Assembly: GCA_963576785.1 (NCBI GenBank)
Contig: OY756142.1
Coordinates: 186,001 to 250,000 of the forward strand
Source of the DNA: Chlorophyllum brunneum
Taxonomy: Eukaryota; Basidiomycota; Agaricomycetes; Agaricales; Agaricaceae
Direction of reading: 5' to 3'
Length of the DNA: 64,000 nt
The translations under genes were made by a program, and so were the position numbers. Shown in pieces: positions 1 through 11,338 of this stretch. Under the pieces are notes generated by a model. It was not told where the DNA came from. It saw nothing but the letters and a program-made list of their open reading frames with translations, and searched no databases. Position 1 is the first letter of the stretch. Each line of letters begins with the position of its first letter.

Positions 1-15
1 CGGCATATATAATTC

Positions 16-1988
16 ATGAGATACGCAGGGATGCAGAGAGCTACAGGTGGTCTCTTTGAGGGCGCACGGGAATTCGTGATAAAAGATCCTCGCTTCGTTT
101 ACAATGCTCACACCACCGACGACTGTAAGTTCGATTTGATTTGGTCGGATTGGTCAACCCCTTGTTGATTTGATGCAAAAACAGTCATGAAAAAGCTCGC
201 CACCCATACAATCGAGGGAGCAGAGTTCGACTCTTCCAAACGCTTTCCACCTCCTCAATGCCATCCTGGAACACGCAAGACAATCATGGAACGATTGCGA
301 TTCTGGCTTCGCAACCCATGTCGTACCAGGAGATTGCTGTGGCTTGTCGGCTGTGCTGGAATGGGCAAATCTGCAATAATGCAGACCCTCGCTGAGCTTG
401 AATCCGATTCGCTACTTCTTGTCACCCTGTTCTTCTCTGCGCTCAGTGGACGCAACGACCCTAACAAAGTCATTATCACTCTCGCTTATCAAATTGCCGT
501 CAAATGCCTGCCATACCGCGATTTCGTTCGCGAAAAGATGGAAAATAATCCAAAGCTACCCGAAAAATCGATCATTGCGTTATTCAAGGAGCTCATTGTT
601 GAGCCATTCGCTCAGAGACGTATCTATCGGGAGGGCCCTCCACTCCTGATGATAATCGATGGTCTGGACGAATGCAAAGGCACACGCGAGCAATGTACGA
701 TCCTTGGACTCATATCGTTCTTCACTATGGCCTATCCGACAGCTCCTATACTCTGGGTAGTTGCCGGTCGCCCAGAGGCTCACATTACAACATTTCTTTC
801 GCGTTACAAAGTGGCATTAACGTATGACAAAGAAAATGTTGCTGTGGATTCCACAGAGGCTTGTCAGGATGTCGAGCGTTTCCTTCGTATTGGATTCGAG
901 AGAATTCGAAACGCATATTCGGTCACAGCCCTCTATCCTCGGTGGCCGCTCGAGAGTGATTTCACTAAGGTTGCTGCGGCCAGTTTAGGACATTTTGCCT
1001 ATGCATCCACCGTCATACGGTTCATTGAAGATCCAGTACACCGAAAACCTATAAGCCAATTCCTGAAAGTTCTGGATGTCGTTGACAAGGCTCCTTGCGT
1101 GGACGGCCAAGTGATGGCTCACCTCGATGTACTCTATAAATACATACTCTGTCAGGTCCCTGCTAGTACGCTGCCTGACACAAAGGAGATTTTGTCATTC
1201 ATAGCCCGTCGGCGGTTCCGGGACATGGTATCCTCCTTTGACATCACCTGTAACTGGCTAGGGATAGCACCAGATGTTGGCTACAGTGCGCTTGAATGGC
1301 TCCATTCAGTCCTCGACGTTCCCCACCTGCCGAGGCCGACTAGAAAGCAATCACCTTTCACCATAAATCGTTTGAGGATTACCTTTGCAAGACTAGGAAA
1401 TCGGGCATGCCTTCCGAGACTGAGGAAATGGAGCGAAGCTTACAACGGGCATTGAGGATCCTGAAGGACGTGCCTAGATGTACGTCCATAAATTTGCTTC
1501 GTATCTGGGGTTTTTGTTAATCAGTTGCCAAACTAGCGGAGTCACACGATTCAGAACTGGCATCTGCAAACATTGCTCTCTCTTGGTTGCAATGCTCTGA
1601 GTGGAGAATTATTCAGAGGCGTCTCTATAATACGGCATCGTTGTGCCTGGGACACCTCTCACTGAAGACATTGGACGGCTTCTCCCTCTCTAGTGTCGTC
1701 CATGCTCTGGAAGTGACGGACATACCACTGCCCTGGGCGGGCGGGACCATTTTGAGAGTTTGTTTTGTGAGGACATTCTCCCCCACTCTTAGGTCGGGTC
1801 GACTTATACAAACGTTGGTAATTCAGGATGACCATTCTCCGGTCATGCCAAAACTCAGAGAACATGGAGTCATTCAAGACATGTCAGTCAAAGAGCTTGA
1901 CCCTGACGGGATTGGGTGGAGCAAAATATATGGTTGCCGTCCTGTGGGTAGTAGAGTTAACACTGCTTTGCTGAAAAAAGGCCACTGA
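16..1988 (+). CDS. NACHT-domain NTPase (NLR-like), apparent frameshift
   Basis: The product resembles the STAND/NACHT NTPases that are abundant in Agaricomycetes and are linked to non-self recognition. A short first exon (16-124) encodes the conserved lead-in FEGAREFVIKDPRF. A 60-bp GT...AG intron (125-184) joins it in frame to the main exon. The Walker A motif is GCAGMGKSA, and the Walker B-like segment LLMIIDGLDEC follows. Near 1345-1350 the frame appears to slip: the conserved NLR stretch FHHKSFEDYL reads only in the next frame (1350 onward). That frame then splices through a likely 45-bp intron (about 1480-1526) into the frame ending at 1988. No plausible intron explains the slip, so this is a broken gene or a sequencing error. 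No C-terminal WD, TPR or ankyrin repeats are visible. The window starts just upstream, so an earlier exon cannot be excluded. Family assignment is firm; gene integrity is not. Confidence 0.72.
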
Positions 1989-2557
1989 TGAGAGTTTTGC
2001 ATTGTAGTGTCCTCATGATAAGGTGAGGTGCAGTGATCCAGAGGTAGAGTGTTCTCCAGTGGTCTACTTGTCTGGTGTGTGGGAGCAGTGCATCTTTTCG
2101 GAACTGAAAGGAGCACAAGCTCGCTCTCCGGATATGCCTGTCAAGGTTCGTTATGGGAACCAGTGCGGTGGAGGATGGGTTGAACTCCAAAATATGGTGC
2201 ACAACGGTGAGAATGGATGGACGTATTACATTCACACTACTAGCTTCCGGACACTCTGAACTTTGGTCCAATTGTACGTATACTGATGGCTTGATGGTTG
2301 GTTTTGTATGTAATGATAAATATCCACACGAGAAGAGCGCGGGTTCTTTGTAGCTTGAACCAAACTCATCCTACACAAAACACGCCTCAACTACCTCGGC
2401 CAGACGTGTAGGCTTTCTAGACGATACACCAATAAAATATGCTCTCACGAATAGAGGTGGTGGACAAATATAGTTGGAGGGATCATCCTCGTGATAAAAC
2501 ACTCACCAACTTTTGGGGTTCGCGTCTGGTGGCGTTTCCTCCCCGCACACGACTAGC
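1989..2557. other. Intergenic, no gene recognised
   Basis: Short open frames occur on both strands here, but none shows a recognisable domain, conserved splice structure or family resemblance. The stretch lies between the NACHT gene and the TMEM135-like gene and presumably holds the terminator of one and the promoter of the other. Confidence 0.4.
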
Positions 2558-4816
2558 ATGGCCACGAGCTCTAATACCACCGACGATGAAACTCCATTTG
2601 CCACCGCTCCTTCCTCAGGAATCGCCACTCCTTGCTCCAGTATTCCCCCAACTCCGGCAGAAGGCATCCTCTTCACCCCGAAAAGGGCCATGGCGTCGTT
2701 TGACAATCTAGTCGCACTTGCAAACTATCAGGAACGCCTGAAAGACGCGAGGAGAGTTGTGTGGAGGGATAGAGGTGAACCTGTCGTTGAACTCGAGACG
2801 TTGAGGAAATGTTTTGAGCATGCTGCTAAAGGCGGTTTTCGTATGTCTTTATTGATTACTTGAGATTATTGCTATCTCAAGGAGGCTTGATCATTAGGTT
2901 CTGGCTCATTGGCTTTTGGCATTCGTGCTTGTATCAACTTGATTCTTGCTTTAATTCGTATTCACCGAGTACCCAGGTAAGCCTCCTTTTCTCTCTCACA
3001 CACACCAGGAGGCGTATCAATCTTTGTGCTACAGAGATTTTCGACTTGCACTCATTCGACATGCACTCTTTGGAAAAGACACATGGAGATTTGCTGGCAT
3101 GCTCGGTGAGTGAACATCCGCTATCATCCGATCTTTCTCTGACGCCTAAGCAAGGGACATTCACATCCATCTACAGATTCCTCATCAACGCTCTCCCAAT
3201 CCTCATACCCGCACTATCTCCTTCTACATCGTCCAGCGCATTGGACGACGACGATGACCTCGAGACTCAACTTCCTACTCCAACAACAGTCGTAGGCTCT
3301 AATCGGCGGTTGTCCCTGAGCGCACGGACCCAATTAATTCTCACCCGCAAAAGGACACGTCGTTGGCATGCAGCACTGGCCGGCGCTGTCGCGGGTGGTT
3401 TAGCGATTATTTGGGAGAAACGGAGCCGGAGAGAATTGATCGCTCAGCAGCTTTTCGTACGGTAAGCCACTTTTCCTTGTTTGGGTGCGCGTATACCAGA
3501 ATAAATGCGCATATAGTGGACTACAGGGTTCATATAATTCATATACGACGCGCAAAGGCATACATGTACCCCATGGAGATGTGATTGTTTTCACACTCGC
3601 GTAGGTTTCTTTTATATGCTTCAGTGATTGTGGTTTTGATAGCTTTTCAGATGTGGCCAGATCATGTATGGGTTCCTGCTTCGACCAGATACCCTACCGC
3701 GTTCATATCGATCCTGGTTCGTTCTTCTTTCGTCTTTCTCCCGCAGGTTGATTCAACGGTCAGCAGGATCAGCCAAGCAGGCAGAATCCCTCCTGAATGC
3801 CTTTCAATGAACCTAGGTCTCTTCCGTGAAGGTACATGTGACCTATCAGACGTCGATAAACTGCTCTCCCTTCCCGTGCGTACGAATCCTGCCGGAAAAA
3901 CCTGGTATATATTTATCATCACCCGTTGCAGGATATTACGCCATCCAACAAAGCCAACTTGCTTACTTTCCGACAAAATTATATCAATCCTCCACCATCT
4001 GAATATATCTATCGCTACGTTCCGTGTAGTGCCGCTCACCCAGCTGTCTCTGCGTGCTCCTCCGTTCCCCTTGATCGCTTCTTCGCCGTGTTCAAATGGA
4101 TGTTGCCTATATACGGAGCACTCCACTTCGTCCCGCCAATCCTATTCAAGTGGAAAAATTTCCTCAGAGATCCGGGTGTGGTGATCGTTAAGGCTGGTTT
4201 AGGAAGCATGAGAAGTTCGGCTTTCTTGAGCGTTTTCGTCGTCATTTACCAGAGTACGCCCTCCAAATCACTTTTTGCACACATACTCATACCCTCCCTC
4301 TGTATAGCGTTATTCTGCTACAAACATAAACTTCACAGATACCTTTCTGAACTCAAGACCGGAAAACAGACAGCGAACGCAGTGACCGGATCGCTCAAAA
4401 CCATACCTCAATCAACGATAGATTTACTTATATCCAAAACATCGTTTGCTATTCTAGGACTCGCAACGGGTTTATCCTTGTTCGTAGAAGAGAAGCGGAG
4501 AAGAGCGGAATTGGCGATGTATGTTTTACCGAAAGGGTTGGAGAGCTTGTGGATCACGTTGAGAGGACACGGGTTAGTTTTCAAGACTGGGAAATGGGGC
4601 GAGACTTTGGTGAGTATTTTTCTCTTCTTTATTTTAGGGGTAAGGCTGATGACGAGTTTAGTTGACTGCGATTGGCATGGCTCTTGTTATGGTGAGTGAA
4701 AATGATTTATTCGTTCTCGGTGCTGATATTGGTGCTAGACGACATACCAGAATGATCCGCAGCATTTGTCAGGACTCGTTAGAAGGATTTTATACCAGTT
4801 CATTGGACCGAACTAG
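2558..4816 (+). CDS. TMEM135-like multi-pass membrane protein
   Basis: About ten short exons splice into a multi-pass membrane protein of the TMEM135/PMP52 family, known in animals from peroxisomes and mitochondria. Exon 1 (2558-2840) encodes a Ser/Thr/Pro-rich head. Exon 2 (2898-2976) encodes SGSLAFGIRACINLIL. Exon 3 (3035-3105) encodes FRLALIRHALFGKDTWRFAG, followed by FTSIYRFLINALPIL and HAALAGAVAGGLAIIWEK. A later exon gives VPHGDVIVFTLACGQIMYGF, matching the family's FPHADTIIYSI region. The order GSF-SIY, then HA-IAG-LAG, then P-HAD is the family signature. A second FAILGLATGLSLFVEEKRR segment repeats the membrane module, and the last exons give LTAIGMALVM and a tail ending in GPN. All introns are 47-60 bp with GT...AG ends. 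The exact substrate or role in fungi is not known to me. Confidence 0.78.
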
Positions 4817-6127
4817 ATACCTTGTTCACACCCCCCAGATATGTGTGTATTCTATGTAATTATTGTAGAATTAGATGTTGAATTTTTTACCCTTATTTGA
4901 GAGGTTGGATGTATGTGCGCTTTGGGGATTGGTAAAAAGGAGAAGAGGAGGGTATCTAGGTACGGGGAGCCGGTAAAATCTTAGGAGAAGTACTTATAAA
5001 GAGGGGTTTGATTGCTGGGGTTGCTCAAGGCGTAGTGTAGTGTCAACTTTAGCTGAACGGTGGGTAAATTACACAACCTTATATACTCTCCTTCTATATA
5101 CTCAGGAACTGACCATCTAGAATGTAATGTGATATAGTTTTCGAAATGCGTTTCGACAGTGTCTTTCGTCAGCCACTCTCATCCCAGCTGAGAACAAGAA
5201 TAGTGGTGGGCTCGTGAAGAAAAACGCTAGGGATTCGTTGATCTGAAACCAAGATCCTGTATCTTGGGCCCGGTAGAAGAATATTAGCGTCACCAGTGTG
5301 TATCGTTAGTTTGTTTTACCATGCGACAAGGGAAACGTAGTGTCTACCGTTGCTCATGTACATGGAGACCAGGAGGATGGAAAATGGTGGTGGTTGGAGA
5401 GCTTGGTTGAGGTACTGCGAGGATGATTGAAAGTATGACGTATGGTGCAAGTACTTTGTACAATTCCAAGCACAGTGGAAAGTCGATTGAGGTCCAATTG
5501 GCTAAGATTGACTGATCTAGGCAGATATTGATTGAGAATGAGAATGAGGCAAAAAGTTGCCTCAAGTTGATACCAATCGCATCAACATGAACCCTAAAAG
5601 CACTTCAATCAGCTGTTTATTTCCCCCCAAGTTGAATAGGAGGTCAACCCGCAAAGGATCACTCCAATATGAGCTCAGGGAACACCCGGTCCGGCCGGAG
5701 CCGGCTAAGACGTACCAACGGATCGGGACCACCTCTTGGCATCGGCTTGTTCTAATTTAAAGTTTTCCATTCCATGGATAAAAGCGCTCGTGAAATAAGG
5801 GTCAAAGACCGAGCCGAGGAATATAAGGTAGGAGAGAAGGCCGATAAACCACAGCCTGCTGACGCTGCAATCTGTCTCGGTACGCGTAATTTGTGACATG
5901 GGTCAGTTGCGCACATACCTGATAACAGTATGAATATATTGACCGTCAGGATGGGAAGATACTGACCTAATCTGGTTCGAAGTTCGAACGGAAGAACGTG
6001 TATGGAGTTACATGATGGAAGGGATACTTCTACACCTCGATTAGGCTTAGTCGCACTGCATGAGACCAACAGGTTAAAGCAGACCCGAGTCAGAATACCA
6101 CCGCCGCGGTTTCAACATGTTTCATTA
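4817..6127. other. Intergenic; possible decayed membrane-protein exons on minus strand
   Basis: No solid gene is seen. On the minus strand, about 6069-5700, two frames that could join across a short GT...AG intron encode hydrophobic stretches (LGQYLPILTVNIFILLSG, then WFIGLLSYLIFLGSVFD). A further hydrophobic frame lies at 5565-5344. These may be relics of a small multi-pass membrane gene, but start, end and family are unclear, so no CDS is called. Confidence 0.25.
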
Positions 6128-6150
6128 GCTGTTAACAAAGCTGTTAACAA
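6128..6150 (+). promoter_or_regulatory. Direct repeat agctgttaacaa upstream of H3-tail-repeat gene
   Basis: The 12-mer agctgttaacaa occurs twice back to back about 30-50 bp before the ATG at 6181. It is followed by a CA-rich leader typical of fungal 5' ends. It may be a transcription-factor site or simply leader sequence; the assignment is inference from position alone. Confidence 0.3.
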
Positions 6151-6180
6151 CCTTTCACTGACCCAACACCCACTACCATC

Positions 6181-6795
6181 ATGCCGCGCGAGCCACGCAC
6201 AAAGCAAACCGCGAGGAAGACAACCGGTGCTACAACACCACGTCGTCAAACGTCCTCTCAGACCACAGCCAAAGCCCCTAGGGTGAAAGCTACCGCCAAG
6301 AAGGCTACCAACGAAGATGCCTCTCCACAGCAAACAATGTCGTTCACAGTCCCTCTACCATCACTCATTCAAATGGGATTTCCCCCTGATCAACCCCCAA
6401 CCGCAGCTCCCCCCAAAGCACCCAGAACGAAACAGACGGCCAAGAAGGGCACAGGGGCTCCAGCACCCCGCGGCACCAAGTCTACGCAGAAGGACCAAGA
6501 CGCATCCACATCGCATGCCGTCGTACCCATTACCCCTGCTAAACGACCGAGACAAACTGCGAAAAAGACCACGAACACTACATCGCAGCAGCATGTTGCT
6601 TCGAACACCCAGTATACTATGTCCTTCAACGTTTCACTGCAGATGCAGGAGAACCAGAGCACCAAAACAATCAAGCGGAGTCGCGCGCCTCGTACCAAAC
6701 AGATGGCCAAGAAGACAAAAAAGGCAAAACCACCACAACCAAGCAGATCGCAGCCTTTTGAGATTGAAGATGTTGAGATGGGAGAACCGGACTAG
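6181..6795 (+). CDS. Histone H3 tail-mimic repeat protein
   Basis: This is an intact single-exon frame of 204 aa, very rich in Lys, Thr, Pro and Gln. It holds five copies of a motif that resembles the N-terminal tail of histone H3. They start near residues 5 (PRTKQTARKTTG), 33 (PRVKATAKKATN), 81 (PRTKQTAKKGTG), 123 (PRQTAKKTTN) and 170 (PRTKQMAKKTKK). Copy 1 follows H3 from R2 to about Q19: the TARK context of K9 is kept with S10 changed to T, and P16 and R17 are kept. Copy 3 keeps APR at the positions of H3 A15-P16-R17. Copies 2-5 carry Lys in place of R8. A second short motif, TMSFxVxL, is repeated at residues 52-59 and 146-153, suggesting an internal duplication. The C-terminus is acidic (EIEDVEMGEPD). 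There is no histone fold. An N-terminal MPRE precedes copy 1, so no copy has the free Ala1 of real H3. Likely nuclear and basic; function unknown. The alternative is a Lys/Thr-rich low-complexity protein that converged on this motif, which five copies make less likely. Confidence 0.7.
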   Translation: MPREPRTKQTARKTTGATTPRRQTSSQTTAKAPRVKATAKKATNEDASPQQTMSFTVPLPSLIQMGFPPDQPPTAAPPKAPRTKQTAKKGTGAPAPRGTKSTQKDQDASTSHAVVPITPAKRPRQTAKKTTNTTSQQHVASNTQYTMSFNVSLQMQENQSTKTIKRSRAPRTKQMAKKTKKAKPPQPSRSQPFEIEDVEMGEPD

Positions 6796-7429
6796 AAGAG
6801 TTGTTAGAGCTGGCACCGAGTATGTGATGATTAGCTCCTTTGAAGAGTCAGATGGCTAAAGAGCAAGGGTTTGCGTGGTCTTTCTAATCTCAAGCTTCAA
6901 GTATGTAGATAGCCATCGAGAGCGCACAAGTTTCATCGCCTAGAGACATATGATAGAAACTTACCCTATGCATGGATCAGATACACCTAAGAACAAATCC
7001 CATTGTAGTAACGACAATGTACGAAACGCATGATGTATTCAAAGCCCAACTCTCTCCATTCACGAACTGGTGTGACCCTCTGCAGTTTGTAATTAAGCAA
7101 AGATCTAGAAAGGCATCTTCTTTTCCTATACAAAGGTGATTTCACACGTCCGCCTGGCACCCGGCCAGCATCTTACAAGTCGCACTGCTTTTCTGTATAT
7201 GCGGCTTTTTCAATACGGCGATCGTATCTACTCATCTCGGTCATCAGTTCCCTTCAGTCTATCTGGCCTCAGTGCCAGTCAGAATTGGTTGCGGTATCAG
7301 TGTCTGGGCAAAGACCCACACCTCTCGACCTCATTCTTAGGGATATATGAAAAGCATCCATGAACTTGGTGAGCAGGGCTCTCAACAGGTTGTCTTCTGA
7401 TCTGTGTGGGTTTGACTCACTATAAGGCA
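6796..7429. other. Intergenic, no gene recognised
   Basis: Downstream of the H3-tail-repeat gene I see only short frames without family resemblance or splice support. Confidence 0.4.
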
Positions 7430-7605
7430 GGCTCCTACCCGGCCCCTCGCCGCACTTCGGAGCTTTCCGAAAGAACAAACAAACAAACCTAGGAGACGTC
7501 CTTAGGTTTGACGTCCTTAGGTTTGACGTCCTTAGGTTTGTTTGTTTGTTCCGTCTGTCACGGACGTTTCCGAAGCTCAGCAAGGGCTGGGTAGGAGGCG
7601 CGCTC
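7430..7605. repeat. Foldback element with 15-bp tandem repeats at its centre
   Basis: An imperfect long inverted repeat: ctcctacccggcccctcgc near 7434 faces its near-complement ending near 7600, and aacaaacaaacctagg near 7477 faces cctta/ggtttgtttgttc near 7530-7547. In the loop lie three perfect direct copies of gacgtccttaggttt (7495-7509, 7510-7524, 7525-7539). The arrangement resembles a small foldback or MITE-like element. No target-site duplication was confirmed and no transposase is present. Confidence 0.6.
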
Positions 7606-7787
7606 GAACGGTCATTATCCCTTGTGGCTAAATGATCTGGTGGGCAGGCGAGCGCCTTGGTGCCGCACGCCCACAGCCTCAAATTTCCTAAAGCGTGTCT
7701 CCCGCCTTGCTGCTTTCAGGTTTTAAAGGCAAGGCAACTTCATGTTTATTCCCTTCACCTCTCGAGTCTCAGCGTTAAAGCTCTACT

Positions 7788-8757
7788 ATGGCTGACATCC
7801 AAGTGAACTACAATGGTGCGGAAACTACATCTACTCCCGACGGAGACACCGAACAAGCACAAATAAGGCCTCAGGCCTTCTATTAGATTGGTCAGTGGTA
7901 TCACTCTCTTGGGACTGACGCTAAGCATTATCGGGTGCACAGTTTCCAAACACTTTCTCTCGTCTCTGGTTGGGTCATTGTCTTGTTATCTGGTGGCATG
8001 CCCTACTGGTACTATTCTTGGCTTCAGGCAGGTCCTGCGTCAGGAACAGATGACGACGACACCCTGCACACAAGTATCACTGGGTATGAGTTTAAAAGGA
8101 CGGCTCAGCTGCTGGTACGAGTATGGAAGACACATCAAGCCGTCGTTGTTGTGATTTCGGCGTGCGTGTTATCTTGTTTAAACACAGCACAAGTTCTGAC
8201 TCTCGACTATAGGCCTATGTTCCCTCTTATATCGGTATCACCTCTACCGAAATGTTCATGGGCGTACATGTTTGCCATTTTGTGCTTGCTACATGGCTTG
8301 ATGACCTTTGCGGTCTGTGTCCTCTATAAGGAACAGTCTGAGGTGCCCGAGACAGGACCTGGGATGTATAGGGCCTGGCGAAGGGTGCGTGCTCCTGTTC
8401 GACGTCCTCAGGCTGACATAAATATCTGATGTTTCCAGTCGTCGGATATTGGCCTTGCTCGTGAGGATGGTCTGCATTTCTTTCGCTTCCAACGGTCTGG
8501 TTCACTGGGTAAATCTCTTTTCGTTTTCCGTGTTGTTCATTGATACTGATACCAACGATGAAGCTTCCTCGTATCGTTCGGAGTTTCCCTCCTCATGATC
8601 ACAATCGGTGCACAATCCCGCGGTGACGAATCTAGATCCGGAACTTGCGATGTGGACCGCCTGCGCTTTCTTCGTGCTACCATTCCCTTGATAATTGTTG
8701 CCATATGTGAGTTTAGCGTACATCAAGGTTGTAGCTAGACATCTCGCCAGCAAATAG
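7788..8757 (+). pseudogene. Membrane-protein paralogue 1, apparently broken
   Basis: First of three paralogues of an unknown multi-pass membrane protein (see 13834-14845 for the best copy). Recognisable shared segments are GGMPYWYYSWL, QAVVVVISACVLSCLNTAQ, SPLPKCSWAYMFAILCLLHGLMT and GVSLLMITIGAQSR. Lesions compared with paralogue 3: the frame from the equivalent ATG (7788) hits TAG just before the first donor; the exon at about 8440-8507 is about 10 nt shorter than its counterpart, breaking the frame before the membrane segment WVFLSLP; and near 8707 a 1-nt change throws off the last helix, whose intended tail reads to 8757. Introns sit at the same positions as in paralogue 3. I therefore call it a pseudogene. 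Sequencing error could explain one lesion but hardly all three. Confidence 0.55.
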
Positions 8758-9152
8758 TTGATCAAGTCATCCATTCTTCGTTCCTATCTGTCTCTGACAG
8801 ATTTCACTTATTCGAATGGTCAAGTAGATGATATATACCGAGTATAGTAAGATCTGGATACAAAGGACCACGCAATAGAAAGTCTTGTAGCTGGCCTTGT
8901 GCAAGAGAGGATCGGACCATGGGCCTCCAACCGTATACTGGTAGATGTTCTTCTACAGGGGCATTTGCCAGGCTGGAGGGTAATATCCAGCACGGCGCCT
9001 CTTGTGTTTCTTGCGTCACTTGCCGTCCTGTGCGGCATCCGTGGTGGCGTAATCATTTGAGTGGCCAAGCGATCCAGATAGTCGATCATGATCGTGATCC
9101 GTGAGAACATAGTGCCATATGAACCGCCGTCCTTGCCGGACGCCCAACTGGA
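8758..9152. other. Intergenic, no gene recognised
   Basis: This is the spacer between the broken membrane paralogue and the LARP7-like gene. Only unsupported short frames are present. Confidence 0.4.
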
Positions 9153-11017
9153 ATGTCTTCACTTTCATTCATCCCTCGAAAATTAGCAAAGAAAACCAGC
9201 TCCAACAAACCAGAGCATACCAAGAACAATGATGAGAAGGGAAAGCTACCCCCTCAGCGCGTCCTATCTCCGGTGGCTTTTACCCCCGACGTGAATCGCG
9301 AGGTACCAGCCAAATATAATGATGTAGACTACGCGACTGTCATTGCATTGTCGCTTTCAGACTATGCGTTATGGCTTGATGCGGACCTCAGACAAAAGCT
9401 GGGAACTGGTTTAGGTGATGGCCACGGCTGTGAGTAACCCATGTTTCTTGAGCGCTTGAACTTCAGGATCGATCCCAAATGTAGACGTCTCGCTCGACTA
9501 TCTCCTAGGGCACTCTACTGCCCTTGCGAGTCTATTAGAAGCAAAACCTGGTAAAGAATTTCAGACAATACGGAGTAAAGTCCAAGCGGCGACGGTCAAA
9601 GGCATACGAATGCATGCAAACGATCTCCTCGATATTCGGCTACTACTTCACTCTGACCAATCTGTACCGCGTTTTGGCAAACAAAAGGAGGTTGTCGGTG
9701 GATACGAAGTGAGGCGGAAACGTCTCGGAACGACTTTGAGAGGAAAATCTGAGTGGGACGCGTGTACCTTGTATCTGGTGCGTCTTTTGTTCTTGAACAA
9801 TTCGGGGTGTAATAACAGCTGGCAGGAAAATATACCTCCCGGATATCGATCGTACGCAGAGATCATCCGGTTTCTAAATGGTCTTCTATGTAATGCTCCG
9901 CCCATCCCTTCGTCCTCGATGTTCCCTGTGGATCGTCTCACACGAATCCAAGGGATAACATTTCCCTTACATCATAACGACCGACCGGACACAAGACCGT
10001 CATGTAAAGGTTTTGCCCTTGTGACGTTCGCACATGTAACAGATTGCGAGTACCTGCAGCAGTCTTGGCCGTGGTTACCGCAGGACGCTAATGAAACAAC
10101 AAAACGAGAAGCTGAAAACAAACTACCGACCAAAACACCTTCAGAGGCTATAGATGTCGCACGCCAGCATAATTTTCGAGTGATTACGAAGCGACGGTGG
10201 CTCGAGCTGAAGGCCGAGTATCTGACATATCGGCAACGGCTGGTGGAGGAGATCAATGCTCATCAGGACGCCCTCAGAACCACCCAAACTCAGTCACAGG
10301 ATCTTGATGTTCCTGCTGCCGTTGATCAGTCCCGGTCCACCCTGCCGAGCGTTTGCTCATCTTCTACTGCCGAGCATCCGATAGCCGTCACCATCAGCCC
10401 CTTTTCTCCGTATCCTCCTGATTGTCTCGTCTTCGTTAAACATGTCCATCCGGAAACTACTAAAACCACCCTACGAAACCTCTTCTCGCAGGCGTTCCAG
10501 TCACAGCAACAGACGGGGCAAAAGAACGTCGAAGGTCTAGATTATGTTGACTTTAGTAAAGGGATGGACACGGTATGCGTCGAGTTCTCCAGTATCCATT
10601 TGTCGAGCGTTCCCTTGACTTGGTTTCTAGTGCTACCTCCGATTGGCCGCGCCAAGGTACACTGCGTCCCTTGTGGATTACTTCAATCACGGGACACGCC
10701 GAATTGTCCAGGTCTCGGGGATTGACCAAACTGGTGTTGACGCCTTTTCTGTGGGAACGTCTGCCGCCGAAGGTCTTGAACCAATCGTAGTGGACCGTAT
10801 TATTGGTGCGCCAGAAGAGATTTATTGGGAGAAGGTTCCGGCGAAGGTCAAGAAAGCTGCTGTAGGGAGGGCAATGCAGCTGGCACCGGACCCGGGTTGG
10901 GGCGATGATGGTCTTTGTAGTGATGGTTTCCGTGAGCAGAAGAAGCGCAATAAGGATGTGAATGATTGCCCGCCCGAAGGCGAAAGTGTACGGAAAAAGA
11001 AACGACGATATTCATGA
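9153..11017 (+). CDS. La-related RNA-binding protein with C-terminal xRRM (LARP7/Pof8-like)
   Basis: Four exons (9153-9429, 9485-9777, 9826-10572, 10631-11017) splice without frame loss into 567 aa. The N-terminal third has a La-motif-like shape: DYALWLDADLRQKL, then VSLDYLLGHSTALASLL, then GIRMHANDLLDIRLLL and the basic GGYEVRRKR. An RRM follows, with RNP-like TLYLENIPPGYRSYAEI and KGFALVTFAHV. The C-terminal domain has DYVDFSKGMDTCYLRL and TRRIVQVSGIDQTGVD, fitting the extended RRM (xRRM) of LARP7, Pof8 and p65. The tail is lysine-rich (RKKKRRYS) and could be a nuclear signal. In other eukaryotes such proteins bind the 3' end of telomerase, 7SK or U6 RNA and help assemble the RNP. The fungal RNA partner is inferred, with telomerase RNA and U6 the leading candidates. 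Family confidence is good; the La module is weaker than the xRRM. Confidence 0.72.
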
Positions 11018-11338
11018 ATTGTAGGTATTTTAGGTTGTGGGTGATTGGGTGTTAGTTATTGTCCCTAAACCTTTGAAATTTTCGTATTTTTGACTTGCTA
11101 GAATATCCTGCACCAGCTTACCTCCGCAGCTCAACCATAAACCGAGACGAATTAGGCAGCGCACAACCCACGCTTGTCGTTCACACAAGACAAATAATTT
11201 TTTTCGCATCTCGGTCAAAAGGCCGCGTTTGACCCGGGAACTTGAATACTTCTCTTTGCCCAACTGTGACCCCCTCGCTTTTTCTCTGCAGTACCGTGTT
11301 CAGGAATTGCCAAATTACTTTCAAGTTTGAACACCGGA

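Noticed and set aside
6181..6795. Ordinary histone H3 gene or pseudogene
   Set aside because: The histone-fold part of H3 is absent, and the tail-like motif is repeated five times with spacers, so it is not a simple H3 copy.
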